This document shows positions 1 through 9,246 of a stretch of 64,000 nucleotides of DNA, piece by piece. Numbering within the stretch: position 1 is the stretch's first letter; each line of letters begins with the position of its first letter. The notes below the pieces were generated by a model. That model was given only the letters and a program-made list of their open reading frames with translations, did no database searches and was not told where the DNA came from. Source of the stretch: Flagellimonas marinaquae (GTDB taxonomy: Bacteria > Bacteroidota > Bacteroidia > Flavobacteriales > Flavobacteriaceae); NCBI RefSeq assembly GCF_003992675.1, contig NZ_RZMZ01000007.1, positions 186,001 through 250,000 on the forward strand, written 5' to 3'. Position numbers and translations under genes: made by a program.

Positions 1-2405
1 AGTCCTTTCGTGGGCTTCAATAGTGCAGCCCCTATGGATTGATAGCTAATGGTTACAATCGCTACGCCTAGCGCTATGAGTGCAGCCAAGGAAAATATTT
101 CCCAGCCTATGTTGATGTGGTATGCAAAGCCTTCCAACCACCGGTTCATCAAATACCATCCTATCGGAATTGCAATCCCAATGGAAATGACAACCAGCTT
201 TAAAAAGTCGAGGGTCAGCAATTGGTATATGTTCTTGAACGGTGCTCCCAAAACCCGGCGTATGCTGATTTCCTTTCTACGCTGCTCTACCATAAAGGCC
301 GAGAGGGCAAAAAGGCCCAAACAGGCCACAAGAATGGCGAACAAGGCAAAACTGTTGAAGATGCTGCCCATGCGTTGCACATCGGCATGCATTTGGGTGA
401 ACTCTTCCTCTAAAAAAGTATAATTCAATGCTTGGTTGGGAATAGTTCGGTTCCAAACCTGCTCCACCGAAGCAAGTGCTTCTGCAGGATTTCCTTTTTC
501 CAACTTTACGGAAACGGCCCCTACATCTTTACCAATGACCAGCGACAATGAAGAAATGTCCTCCTTTAAGGACTTAAAGTGAAAATCCTCGATTACCCCA
601 ATAATGGTAAATATTTGGCTGTTGTTGTCCAATTTCTTGCCGATGGGATCTTTCAATCCCAGTTCGGAGGCCATTTTGCTGTTGATTACAATGGAATTGA
701 TGGAATCATATGCAAACTCTTTGGAAAAACCTCTTCCTGCTTTAAGTTGAATGCCTAAGGTGTTGATATAATCGTAATCGACCCTCCATTTTTGCGCAGG
801 GACACCTCTTCCACCATCATCTTGACCGTCAACCATAAAAGTGTTACCATTTCTACTTCCCCCATCAATGGGCAAATAATTGGTGGCGGTTACGCTCTTT
901 ACTTGTGATAGTTCGGCCAATTGCTCCTTAAAGGCTTCCATTTTGTTCCCGAGGATGTTGGTTCCTTCCAACACGACCACACGCTCCTTATCATAGCCTA
1001 GCTCTTTGCTAACAATAAAATCCATCTGGCGATAAATGATCAAAGTGCCGATAATCAAAATGACAGAAGTGGTAAATTGAAATATGACCAATCCACTTCG
1101 CAACCTTCCGCTTTTACTTCCTACGCTCAAGGTTCCCTTTAACACATTTACAGGCCTAAAGGCCGACAGATAAAACGCTGGGTAGAGTCCTGCCAAAATC
1201 CCGACCAAAACCCCGGCAGCAAACAGAATGGGAAGAAACCACCATGCTGACAAGGGCAACTCCATGTTTTTAGCGGCGATTTGGTTAAAGGTTGGGAGCA
1301 GTGCCCAGGCCAAAACAACGCCCAATACAAACGAAATGATACTGAAAATAACCGATTCCGTGAGAAACTGCCCCACCAAATTGTTCCGAAAGGCCCCGAT
1401 GGTTTTACGCAATCCAACCTCCTTGGCCCGATTCGCTGATTTTGCCGTGGATAGGTTGATAAAGTTGATGACGGCCAACAACAGCACAAAAATGGCAATG
1501 GCCGCAAAAAGCCAAACAAACTTAATGTCACCATGCTTTAGACCATCCTGCATTTTCAGGTCGGATTTCAAATAAATATCGGTAACCGGTTGAAGCTTGT
1601 ATTCCGCCGTTCTTAGCACATCGATAAAGTCGGCCGAACGTCCCCTTTTTATTTGGGCTGGAATGATATATTTTTCAACGATCAAGGACATTTTCTGCTC
1701 CAACGCCGGGATATCCGTATTCGGATTTACCAGCACATAAGTAAAGTAATTCTGGTTGGTCCAATTTTGATTGGTGTCCTCAATGGGCAACAAAAAGTCA
1801 AAGTCCAAGTGCGAATTCTCTGGTACATCTTCCATAATTCCCGTAACCGTGTATGGCTTGGAAGTGTCATTGTCCAAAAAGATGGTCTGCTGCAACGCAT
1901 CTCCGTTTGGAAAGTATTTATCCGCCTTTGAGCGCGACATTACGATACTGCTGGGTCGTGACAGTGCGGTTTGAGGATTGCCCTCTTGCAACTGGATTTC
2001 CAAAATATCAAAGGTCTCTTGGTCCGCCAGAACAAAGTTCTCTTCAAAGGTGTTCTCTTTTTGTCCGTTCACACGCATTCCTCGTTTGCCCGCACCAAAA
2101 ATCTCAATGGTGTTTACCTTTCCCGCTTTGGTGATTTCCGGAAAATCGGATTGGAGCGCATCGGCAAAGGGCAATTGAAAGTGTGTGCTTTTCATCACCT
2201 CCCCTTGGACCTCTCCTTGAAAAACCACTCGGTAGATCTGGTCCTTATTCGCATAGTGCTCGTCATAACTGACTTCATTTCGGATAAAAAGAGCAATCAA
2301 AAGGCAGGCAGCAATACCTACGGCAAAGCCTCCAATCTTGATAAATGTGAAGAGCTTGTCCTTTTTAATGGTCCTCCAGGCAATATTTAGGTGGTTTTTG
2401 AACAT
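1..2405 (-). CDS. FtsX/MacB-like ABC transporter permease (3' end cut by window edge)
   Basis: This is the inner-membrane permease of an export ABC transporter. Reading the minus strand from ATG at 2405 gives about 800 residues, open to the window edge. A first membrane helix follows the start (FIKIGGFAVGIAACLLIALF), then a large periplasmic MacB-PCD region, three central helices, a second periplasmic region and three C-terminal helices, so both FtsX domains are present. The last residues seen (ALLKPTKGL) match the usual end of this family, so only a few are missing. It is the last gene of the operon with the ATPase, HlyD adaptor and TolC protein, and probably moves a peptide, lipid or drug outward. 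The substrate cannot be read from the sequence. Confidence 0.9.
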   Translation of the reverse strand, partial: MFKNHLNIAWRTIKKDKLFTFIKIGGFAVGIAACLLIALFIRNEVSYDEHYANKDQIYRVVFQGEVQGEVMKSTHFQLPFADALQSDFPEITKAGKVNTIEIFGAGKRGMRVNGQKENTFEENFVLADQETFDILEIQLQEGNPQTALSRPSSIVMSRSKADKYFPNGDALQQTIFLDNDTSKPYTVTGIMEDVPENSHLDFDFLLPIEDTNQNWTNQNYFTYVLVNPNTDIPALEQKMSLIVEKYIIPAQIKRGRSADFIDVLRTAEYKLQPVTDIYLKSDLKMQDGLKHGDIKFVWLFAAIAIFVLLLAVINFINLSTAKSANRAKEVGLRKTIGAFRNNLVGQFLTESVIFSIISFVLGVVLAWALLPTFNQIAAKNMELPLSAWWFLPILFAAGVLVGILAGLYPAFYLSAFRPVNVLKGTLSVGSKSGRLRSGLVIFQFTTSVILIIGTLIIYRQMDFIVSKELGYDKERVVVLEGTNILGNKMEAFKEQLAELSQVKSVTATNYLPIDGGSRNGNTFMVDGQDDGGRGVPAQKWRVDYDYINTLGIQLKAGRGFSKEFAYDSINSIVINSKMASELGLKDPIGKKLDNNSQIFTIIGVIEDFHFKSLKEDISSLSLVIGKDVGAVSVKLEKGNPAEALASVEQVWNRTIPNQALNYTFLEEEFTQMHADVQRMGSIFNSFALFAILVACLGLFALSAFMVEQRRKEISIRRVLGAPFKNIYQLLTLDFLKLVVISIGIAIPIGWYLMNRWLEGFAYHINIGWEIFSLAALIALGVAIVTISYQSIGAALLKPTKG

Positions 2406-2449
2406 GTGATTGATTTGATTGTTTTTTGATTGACCTTTTGCTTAGACTA

Positions 2450-2497
2450 CCTGCCTGCCGAAGGCGGGCGCTCAGCATAAACTTGCCCAAGGCAAGT
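2450..2497. repeat. Two short hairpins between ATPase and permease genes
   Basis: GCCTGCC (2453-2459), loop GAA, GGCGGGC (2463-2469) forms a 7-bp stem with one G-T wobble. ACTTGCC (2481-2487), loop CAA, GGCAAGT (2491-2497) forms a perfect 7-bp stem. No T run follows, so this looks more like a flavobacterial intergenic repeat or an mRNA-processing hairpin than a terminator. Confidence 0.6.
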
Positions 2498-2507
2498 GAA
2501 TAAACTC

Positions 2508-3203
2508 CTATACCATACTTTTCAATGGTTTGTTCTGGCTTTCCGTTACAATTTGCCCGTCAAACAGGTTGATGACCCTGTGGGCGTAATGCGAATCGTG
2601 GTCGGAGTGGGTCACCATAACAATGGTTGTTCCCTCTTGGTTGAGTTCCGTTAACAGGTTCATTACCTCGATACCGTTTTTGGAATCCAGGTTACCTGTA
2701 GGCTCATCCGCCAAGATCAGTTTTGGGTTGGTCACCACGGCTCTGGCAATGGCCACTCTCTGTTGTTGACCTCCAGATAGCTGTTGTGGAAAGTGCTTTT
2801 CCCTATGGGCGATCTTCATGCGCTCCAAAACTTTTTGCACTTTTTCCCTGCGCTCCGCCTTGTTCATTTTAAGGTAGATCAAGGGCAGTTCCACATTCTC
2901 GAATACCGTGAGCTCATCGATCAGGTTAAAGCTTTGGAACACAAAGCCCAAATTTCCTTTTCTCAGCTGGGTGCGTTGGCTCTCTTTGAGTCCGCCTACT
3001 TCGTGGCCAGCAAAATTGTAGCTGCCATCGGTCGGGTTGTCCAGCATGCCGATAATGTTCAACAAGGTGGATTTTCCGCAACCGGACGGTCCCATAATGG
3101 CCACGAATTCGCCTTCTTCCACTTTAAGGCTCACCCCGTTGAGGGCCAAGGTCTCTACCTCCTCGGTGCGGAAGCTTTTTTTAAGGTTTGTAATCTGTAT
3201 CAT
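2508..3203 (-). CDS. ABC transporter ATP-binding protein (MacB/LolD type)
   Basis: This is the cytoplasmic ATPase that powers the neighbouring permease. The 231-residue protein has a complete set of ABC motifs: Walker A GPSGCGKST near residue 39, Q-loop in FVFQSFNL, signature LSGGQQQRVAIARA, Walker B LILADEPTGNLDS and the H-loop in VTHSDHD. The TGNLDS and VTHS wording is typical of the MacB/LolD/FtsE subfamily, which works by mechanotransmission rather than classical substrate passage. It lies between the adaptor gene and the permease gene on the same strand, as in MacAB-TolC style operons. Confidence 0.93.
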   Translation of the reverse strand: MIQITNLKKSFRTEEVETLALNGVSLKVEEGEFVAIMGPSGCGKSTLLNIIGMLDNPTDGSYNFAGHEVGGLKESQRTQLRKGNLGFVFQSFNLIDELTVFENVELPLIYLKMNKAERREKVQKVLERMKIAHREKHFPQQLSGGQQQRVAIARAVVTNPKLILADEPTGNLDSKNGIEVMNLLTELNQEGTTIVMVTHSDHDSHYAHRVINLFDGQIVTESQNKPLKSMV

Positions 3204-3262
3204 TTTTTGATGGTTGTTTTATAAAGACTGTTCTGTTTTAAGGATTGTTACAATTGTACGGG

Positions 3263-4513
3263 TCATTGGAGTACGATCCGTTCCGCATCACCAAAACTGT
3301 CGTAGTTGCTGGTAATAACCTGTTCTCCGGGTTGAAGGCCCTCCAGGACCTCATAATATCTTGAGTTTTGCTTGCCCAAACGTACATTTCGTTTAATGGC
3401 CTCGTCCCCGTTGGGATTGACCACAAAGACCCATTGGCCCCCGGTACTCTGGAAAAATCCACCTTTTGGCAGCAATAAAGCGTCGTTGGATTCCCCCAGC
3501 TGCAGTCGAATGTTGTAACTCTGACCCGCACGGATGGTCTCGGGCCTATCGTCCACAAAAACCAGATCCACACGGAACCTACCGTTCCTTACTTCGGGGT
3601 AGACTTTGCGCAATCGCAATTTATATTCGTTGCCGTTGCGTTCCAAAACCGCCGAAAGGTCTCTTTTTACCCTATCGATATAATGCTCATCGATGTCGGC
3701 CTCGATCTTAAAATCAGTCAATACGTTGATCTGTCCAATACGTTGGCCTTGTGATATGTTTTGACCAATTTCTGCGTCCAAAAAGCCTAACTGTCCGTCT
3801 GCAGGGGCCCGAACGTTCAAGTGATCCAAACGCTCGTATACCATGGACAAGGTTTTTTGCATTCTATCCAAGTCGGCATCCAAGCCTTTGAGTGAGGTTT
3901 CCCGCAGCTCATCGTCCTGCTCGGTTTGCAGTTTCACAATTTCATATTGCTTTTTGGCCAGTTCATAGTTTTCCTTGGACAGTAGATAGGCCTCTTTGGA
4001 AATCAATTCGTCCTGGTACAGCTCTTCGTTCTGTTCGTAATTCCGCTTTAAACGCTGCAGATCGTACTCGGCTGTGGCCAAAGACCGTCTTCCCTCCACT
4101 TGTCGGGAATCGAAAGTAAGTTTAGTGGAACGCAAATCGTTCTGTTTAAGTGCCAAATTACTCTCACTCGCCAAAATCTGCTCATAAAGGGCCATGTTTT
4201 CCAGCTTGAGGATAATATCCCCTTTTTTGACCATTGATCCTTCCTCTATCAATTTTTCGGAGACCCTTCCGCCCTCGTAAGCATCCATATAAATGGTCGC
4301 AATCGGGGCCACATTCCCGTTGATGGTGATATAGTCATCAAACTTTCCGTCGGTCACCGTGGAAATCGACAAACGTTCCTTTTCCGTTCTGAAAGTGGAC
4401 ACCGAGCTGGCAAATATCAATTTGTAGCCCACAAACAACAGCAATATCCCTAGTGCGATATATCCATAATGTTTTGGTTGGAGTCCTTTTTTCTTTTCTA
4501 ATTGTATATCCAT
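3263..4513 (-). CDS. HlyD/MacA-type periplasmic adaptor of the efflux operon
   Basis: This membrane-fusion protein bridges the inner-membrane permease and the outer-membrane TolC channel. The 416-residue sequence has a cytoplasmic start, one N-terminal membrane helix (GYIALGILLLFVGYKLIFA), a lipoyl/barrel-sandwich half (GSMVKKGDIILKLEN), a long alpha-helical hairpin with coiled-coil character over about residues 110-230, the second lipoyl half (VRAPADGQLGFLDAEIGQ) and beta-barrel/membrane-proximal domains. It lies 8 bp after the TolC gene and 59 bp before the ATPase gene, so the four genes are probably co-transcribed. Confidence 0.92.
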   Translation of the reverse strand: MDIQLEKKKGLQPKHYGYIALGILLLFVGYKLIFASSVSTFRTEKERLSISTVTDGKFDDYITINGNVAPIATIYMDAYEGGRVSEKLIEEGSMVKKGDIILKLENMALYEQILASESNLALKQNDLRSTKLTFDSRQVEGRRSLATAEYDLQRLKRNYEQNEELYQDELISKEAYLLSKENYELAKKQYEIVKLQTEQDDELRETSLKGLDADLDRMQKTLSMVYERLDHLNVRAPADGQLGFLDAEIGQNISQGQRIGQINVLTDFKIEADIDEHYIDRVKRDLSAVLERNGNEYKLRLRKVYPEVRNGRFRVDLVFVDDRPETIRAGQSYNIRLQLGESNDALLLPKGGFFQSTGGQWVFVVNPNGDEAIKRNVRLGKQNSRYYEVLEGLQPGEQVITSNYDSFGDAERIVLQ

Positions 4514-4521
4514 GGTCGTTG

Positions 4522-5865
4522 TTAGTTGATATTAAATATGGGCAGGCCCCTATAAAAATCCAGTGTGCTGTTATTTACCCGTAATCGAAGCTGGGCCTGT
4601 AAATTTTGATTTTGTGCGGTTGCGAACAAGTTTTTGGACTGTCTAAGTTCGATGGCATTGATCATTCCTTTTTCATAGCGTTTTTGTGCTATGGCAAAGG
4701 CAAGGGCCTGCGACTCCATTCCTTTTTGCGTTTGTACCGTCTCTGCCATCAAAGCTTCGTGCTCTTGCACCAATTGTTGAATAATTTGATATAGCTCCTG
4801 CTCGGTGATTTTGGCATTGTTCTTTGCTCTTTCCAGCGCTATTTTCTGTTGCTTTACCCTGGATCGGCTGGCCCATCCACCAAATATGGGAACGTTAAGG
4901 GATGCCCCAATAAATTTGAAGGTGTTGTCGCGAATTTGGTCCCTAAAAGGGATGGTAGTTCCCAAGGAGTCCCTTATGGTCTCAAAATATCCGGTACCGA
5001 TACCGCCCTGCAAGCTAATGGAAGGGTAAAGGCCGCCTCGCGTTGCCGACAATTGTTTTGTTGCGGCCTTTACACGAAATTCTTGTGCTTTTATCGACGG
5101 CATAAAATCTTTGGCGGCAACAAATATGGAATCCGAAACCATTGCTTCAGTCTTTTCAAAAGAACCTGCCGCAATAAGTTCAGGCTGTAATGTGATATCA
5201 TTTTCGCCCTCAATGTTCATGGCTTGCAACAACGTAAGCTTTGCTGCCTTCAATCTATTTTCATTTTGGGTCAACGCTAAGCTGTCTGCATACAACAACG
5301 ATTCCGCCTCATATAAATCGGCCCCTGCCATGACCCCGAGTTCCACTTGTTTTTTGACCAAATCATAATTGGTCTGGGAAATTTGTACCTGTTCCTTCGC
5401 TATGTCGATAAGCCCTTGGATAAATTGGATATCATAATAGGCAGACATGACCCGAAAAGCCAATAAATACTTCTGCTGAAGACTTTCTTCCAGGGTCGCC
5501 TTGTACAAAAACTTCGAAGCCTTGATGTTGTTTATTTTTTGAAACCCCTGAAAAAGGTCGAAGGATGACTGTAGGGAGTAATTGTTGGAGAAGAACTCAG
5601 TATTTACAAAACTGTTGTTCTCTGGGTTGATCGATCGACCAAAATTTATGCTGTAATCGGCAAACCCATTGATTATGGGCAACATATTGCGGACAGATTG
5701 GCGATACGACTCCTTGTTTGAATCAGTGTTCAGCTCAAAGTCATTGATTTGGAGGTTGTTTTTTACTGCGTAGGCCACGCACTCATCCAGTGTCCAAACC
5801 TCCTGTGCCGATCCGGCCATCGATGCAAATAAAAGTAATGTTGTTATGTATGTTTTTAAATTCAT
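4522..5865 (-). CDS. TolC family outer-membrane efflux protein
   Basis: This is the outer-membrane channel of the efflux system. I chose the ATG at 5865 because it opens a clean signal peptide (TYITTLLLFASMAGSAQ) and has AGGAA 6 bp upstream; the frame stays open to 5895 but adds ten unlikely residues. The resulting 447-residue protein starts with EVWTLDECVAYAVKNNLQI, the usual opening of an OEP repeat, and has two OEP halves with long helices (SYRQSVRNMLP; KQLSATRGGLYPSISLQ). It is the first gene of the operon and is divergent from the sigma-54 regulator at 6069. Confidence 0.93.
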   Translation of the reverse strand: MNLKTYITTLLLFASMAGSAQEVWTLDECVAYAVKNNLQINDFELNTDSNKESYRQSVRNMLPIINGFADYSINFGRSINPENNSFVNTEFFSNNYSLQSSFDLFQGFQKINNIKASKFLYKATLEESLQQKYLLAFRVMSAYYDIQFIQGLIDIAKEQVQISQTNYDLVKKQVELGVMAGADLYEAESLLYADSLALTQNENRLKAAKLTLLQAMNIEGENDITLQPELIAAGSFEKTEAMVSDSIFVAAKDFMPSIKAQEFRVKAATKQLSATRGGLYPSISLQGGIGTGYFETIRDSLGTTIPFRDQIRDNTFKFIGASLNVPIFGGWASRSRVKQQKIALERAKNNAKITEQELYQIIQQLVQEHEALMAETVQTQKGMESQALAFAIAQKRYEKGMINAIELRQSKNLFATAQNQNLQAQLRLRVNNSTLDFYRGLPIFNIN

Positions 5866-5875
5866 AGTGATTTCC

Positions 5876-5907
5876 TGTGCCAAACTACTGTCCATTCTTG
5901 TGCCAAA
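5876..5907 (-). promoter_or_regulatory. Candidate sigma-54 (-24/-12) promoter or activator half-sites for the efflux operon
   Basis: On the minus strand TTTGGCACA occurs twice, at 5907-5899 and 5884-5876, 23 bp apart. TGGCAC is the -24 core of RpoN promoters. The distal copy is followed at the right distance by TGGA rather than TTGC, so the -12 box is imperfect. The position just before the TolC gene, and a sigma-54 activator gene starting 160 bp away in the other direction, favour a regulatory role. The exact promoter is uncertain. Confidence 0.35.
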
Positions 5908-6068
5908 TTATTTTATAGCTGATTATCAGAGTTTTATGATGTTTCTTTTGACAAAGAGCATCCATGGGTGTAAAAATTTTGTACAAAAAATGTCCAATTA
6001 TTTTACAGTGCGTTTAATCATATCGATACAATTAGTAGCTTTAGCCATCACCAAGAAGATAAACACCC

Positions 6069-7433
6069 ATGGTCGATGCCAATATTTTAGTGGTCGATGA
6101 TAATAAGAGTGTTCTGAGCGCTCTGGAAATTCTACTACAGTTTGAATACAAAAGTGTGCAAACGATTTTTAACCCCAATCAGATTTCCTCTTTTCCGCAT
6201 CTTGAGGATATCGATATTGTGCTGTTGGACATGAATTTTTCTGCCGGGGTGAATACTGGAAACGAAGGGTTGTACTGGCTCAACGAAATCAAGAAAAAAT
6301 CCCCAAATACGTCCGTGATCATGATGACCGCCTACGGAGCGGTCGACCTTGCCGTGCGGGCGCTGAAACAAGGAGCTTCCGATTTTGTACTGAAACCATG
6401 GAACAACGAACGTTTGATGACCACCGTAAAATCTGCTTACGAACTAAGAAAGTCCAAACAGGAAATCCACAACCTGAAGAAAAAGGAGAACAATTTAAAG
6501 CAAGTCATCAACGAGGATAGAAATTACATCATCGGCCAATCCAAAGCACTGACTTCCGTGCTCAACTTGGTGGCAAAAGTGGCAAAAACGGACGTCAATG
6601 TTTTGATCACGGGGGAAAACGGTACGGGAAAAGAATTGATTGCCCGGGAGCTACATCGTTTGTCGACCAGAAAAGATGAGGTATTTATTGGTGTAGATAT
6701 GGGTTCCATTGCCGAAAATCTATTCGAAAGTGAACTTTTTGGGCATACAAAAGGTTCCTTCACCGATGCCAAGGAGGATCGGGCGGGCAAATTTGAGGCC
6801 GCCCATCAAGGCAGTTTATTCTTGGATGAAATCGGGAACCTTTCCCTACAAATGCAGGCCAAACTCTTGTCCTCCATCCAAAATAAGTCCGTGGTGCGGG
6901 TTGGGTCGAACAAGCCCATCAACGTGGATATCCGTTTGATTTGTGCCACCAATTGCCATTTGGAGCAAATGGTTGCCGACGGATTGTTCCGGGAAGATTT
7001 GCTGTACCGCATCAACACCATACATATCGAAGTGCCTCCGCTACGGGAGCGAGATGATGATATTTTGGTGCTAGCCGATTTTTTCCTCAAAAAATTCGCC
7101 CATAAATATGATAAAGCCGGTTTGCGGATGAACCAATTGGCCCAAGAAAAACTGATGGAATATCCCTGGCCCGGAAACATAAGGGAATTGCAGCACACCA
7201 TGGAACGAGCCGTAATTCTCTCCGACGGTAGCGTGCTGAAGCCTTCTGATTTTTTATTGCACGCCAAGCCCATGCAATCGATGGACAATGAACCCATTAC
7301 CCTTAACGAAATGGAGCAACAGATGATTCTTAGGGCTTTGGAACAAAATGAGGGCAATTACAGTGCGGCAGCTGAACAATTGGGCATTTCGCGGCAGACC
7401 CTGTACAACAAGTTGAAGAAAAAGAACGACTGA
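6069..7433 (+). CDS. NtrC-family sigma-54-dependent response regulator
   Basis: This activator of RpoN promoters has 454 residues in the standard order: receiver domain (DD at 10-11, phosphoacceptor D54 in VLLDMNF), AAA+ sigma-54 interaction domain (Walker A GENGTGKE; Walker B GSLFLDEIGN) and a Fis-type HTH at the C-terminus (NYSAAAEQLGISRQTLYNKL). The sigma-54 contact loop reads GSFTDA instead of the canonical GAFTGA but keeps the key F and T. The gene is divergent from the efflux operon and overlaps the kinase gene by one base (TGATG), so kinase and regulator are translationally coupled. The efflux operon is the likely target, by inference from position. Confidence 0.93.
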   Translation: MVDANILVVDDNKSVLSALEILLQFEYKSVQTIFNPNQISSFPHLEDIDIVLLDMNFSAGVNTGNEGLYWLNEIKKKSPNTSVIMMTAYGAVDLAVRALKQGASDFVLKPWNNERLMTTVKSAYELRKSKQEIHNLKKKENNLKQVINEDRNYIIGQSKALTSVLNLVAKVAKTDVNVLITGENGTGKELIARELHRLSTRKDEVFIGVDMGSIAENLFESELFGHTKGSFTDAKEDRAGKFEAAHQGSLFLDEIGNLSLQMQAKLLSSIQNKSVVRVGSNKPINVDIRLICATNCHLEQMVADGLFREDLLYRINTIHIEVPPLRERDDDILVLADFFLKKFAHKYDKAGLRMNQLAQEKLMEYPWPGNIRELQHTMERAVILSDGSVLKPSDFLLHAKPMQSMDNEPITLNEMEQQMILRALEQNEGNYSAAAEQLGISRQTLYNKLKKKND

Positions 7434-8785
7434 TGGCGAGTAGAAATTTTTACATCCAGCTCATTGTCCGCGTGGTGTTTCTTGCACTTACAGCTACCGC
7501 CATGGCCTTTTCCTTGGCCTACCAATGGTATTTCACCATGGGTCTTTGTGCGCTAGCCCTAATCATACAGGTGTTTTCCTTGATAACCTTTATCAACAGT
7601 ACCAACAGAAAAATAGCCTATTTTTTTGATGCCATCAAGAACGAGGATTTCACCCTTCGCTTTCCAGAGGGAGTTACCATTGAATCCTTTAAGGAACTCA
7701 ACCGAAGCCTGAACCGGGTAAATGGCCTAATCCATGAGGTTCATTTGCAGTTGCAGATACGGGAACAGTACTATCAGGAAATATTGAAGCAGGCCAGTAT
7801 TGGCATCATGACCTTCAACTCGAAAGGTCATATACTTTTTGCCAACCCCACTTTGGAGCAATTGTTGGACTACACGCCCCTCAACCACATCAAACAGCTA
7901 AAGCAAGTGGATGAAAAGCTCTACGAGATCTTTAGGGATTTTAAACCTTTTCAGCGGAAGCTCTTCCAACTGGCCAACGAAAGGGAACAGACCCAATTGG
8001 CCTTGAAATCCTCGCCATTAAAACTGGATGGACAGGAACTTTTATTGGTGGTGGCCCAAGACATCCATAAAGAATTGGACGAAAAGGAAACCGAGTCGTG
8101 GGTGCGTCTTATCCGGGTGCTCACGCATGAAATTATGAACACCATCACCCCGATTACCTCGATATCGGATTCCATCATCAAATATTACAGGAAGGGAGGC
8201 AAGATCACGCCATTGGAGGAATTGGAAGAAAGCCAGATAAAAAACACGTTAAAAGGATTGGAGGTCATCAAAGAACAAGGTGGCGATTTAATGGATTTTG
8301 TGCAATCGTACCGTAGTCTGCTGCATGTGCCCGACCCCAACAAAAGTATTGTTAAGGGAAAAGCACTTTTGGAAAAAATCGATGTGCTCATGTCCGCTAG
8401 ACTTACCGAGGGAAGGAGGGAATTTAAGACGGCTTGCAGCCCAGCAAACCTTGAATTTTATATTGATGAGAAACAAATTTCCCAAGTATTGATCAATTTG
8501 GCCAAAAATGCATTGCAATCCGTGGAAAGTATTGAAAACGGTAGGGTGCTGATAGTGGCGGGCACCGATGAAAATGGCTCCAAATTTATTGATGTGACCG
8601 ACAATGGTCCAGGTATACCACCTGAAGTGATGGACGAAATTTTTGTTCCTTTCTTCACGACCAAAAGTGAAGGGACCGGTATTGGGCTGAGCCTATCCAA
8701 ACGGGTCATGCAACTCCATGGCGGAAATATTCAGGTACGTTCAATACCTCATCAAGAAACCGTTTTCCGACTTACCTTTGCCTAA
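7433..8785 (+). CDS. Membrane sensor histidine kinase, partner of the NtrC regulator at 6069
   Basis: The 450-residue kinase has two N-terminal membrane helices (residues about 10-60), a linker, a PAS-like segment (ILKQASIGIMTFNSKGHILFAN), an H-box in VLTHEIMNTITPI and a C-terminal HATPase domain (N box ISQVLINLAKNALQS; G1 DVTDNGPGIP; F box FVPFFTTK; G2 SEGTGIGLSLSK). The HEIMN form of the H-box is common in Bacteroidota NtrB-like kinases. There is almost no periplasmic loop, so the signal is probably sensed in or near the membrane. It should phosphorylate the regulator encoded immediately upstream. Confidence 0.92.
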   Translation: MASRNFYIQLIVRVVFLALTATAMAFSLAYQWYFTMGLCALALIIQVFSLITFINSTNRKIAYFFDAIKNEDFTLRFPEGVTIESFKELNRSLNRVNGLIHEVHLQLQIREQYYQEILKQASIGIMTFNSKGHILFANPTLEQLLDYTPLNHIKQLKQVDEKLYEIFRDFKPFQRKLFQLANEREQTQLALKSSPLKLDGQELLLVVAQDIHKELDEKETESWVRLIRVLTHEIMNTITPITSISDSIIKYYRKGGKITPLEELEESQIKNTLKGLEVIKEQGGDLMDFVQSYRSLLHVPDPNKSIVKGKALLEKIDVLMSARLTEGRREFKTACSPANLEFYIDEKQISQVLINLAKNALQSVESIENGRVLIVAGTDENGSKFIDVTDNGPGIPPEVMDEIFVPFFTTKSEGTGIGLSLSKRVMQLHGGNIQVRSIPHQETVFRLTFA

Positions 8786-8795
8786 TAGCAACGTG

Positions 8796-9239
8796 ATGAA
8801 AAAGGACCTTTTACAATTTTGTTGGAAACAGGTGGACGATAGGGCTGCCCGTCTCAAAAAGCAGAGCGATGAACTCCATGAATCACTGGATTCCGAAACC
8901 AAGAACACGGCAGGTGACAAACACGAAACGGGCAGGGCCATGGTGCAATTGGAACAGGAAAAATTGGGGCAGCAACTACAGGAAGTGGATGCCATTCGCG
9001 GCGTACTGCGGAAAATAGATATTGACAAACAAACGGACTACATTCGATTGGGTTCCTTGGTAAGGACCGATATGGCAAACTATTTTGTTGCCATCTCAAC
9101 CGGACTCTTTACCTATGGGGAGGAAAAGGTGTATTGTATTTCGGCTAATGCCCCGATAGCTCAAGCCTTGTGGGGCAAGAAAAAAGGTGATGCCTTTGTT
9201 TTTAATGATGCTGCCCATTCCATTTTGGAGGTCATCTGA
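8796..9239 (+). CDS. GreA/GreB-like small protein
   Basis: This protein of about 147 residues has an N-terminal coiled coil (residues about 10-75, rich in K, E, Q) and a C-terminal globular part with APIAQALWGKKKGDAFVFN, which resembles the SPLGKALLGKKVGD segment of the GreA/B C-terminal domain. I chose ATG 8796 because the longer frame from 8718 runs inside the kinase gene. Known GreA proteins bind RNA polymerase and rescue stalled complexes. Whether this shortened relative does so is not shown. It lies 10 bp after the kinase gene and may be co-transcribed. Confidence 0.7.
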   Translation: MKKDLLQFCWKQVDDRAARLKKQSDELHESLDSETKNTAGDKHETGRAMVQLEQEKLGQQLQEVDAIRGVLRKIDIDKQTDYIRLGSLVRTDMANYFVAISTGLFTYGEEKVYCISANAPIAQALWGKKKGDAFVFNDAAHSILEVI

Positions 9240-9246
9240 CGTTTTA

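Noticed and set aside
49-2390. Several short plus- and minus-strand ORFs
   Set aside because: They are antisense or frame shadows of the FtsX-like permease, which reads without a stop on the minus strand.
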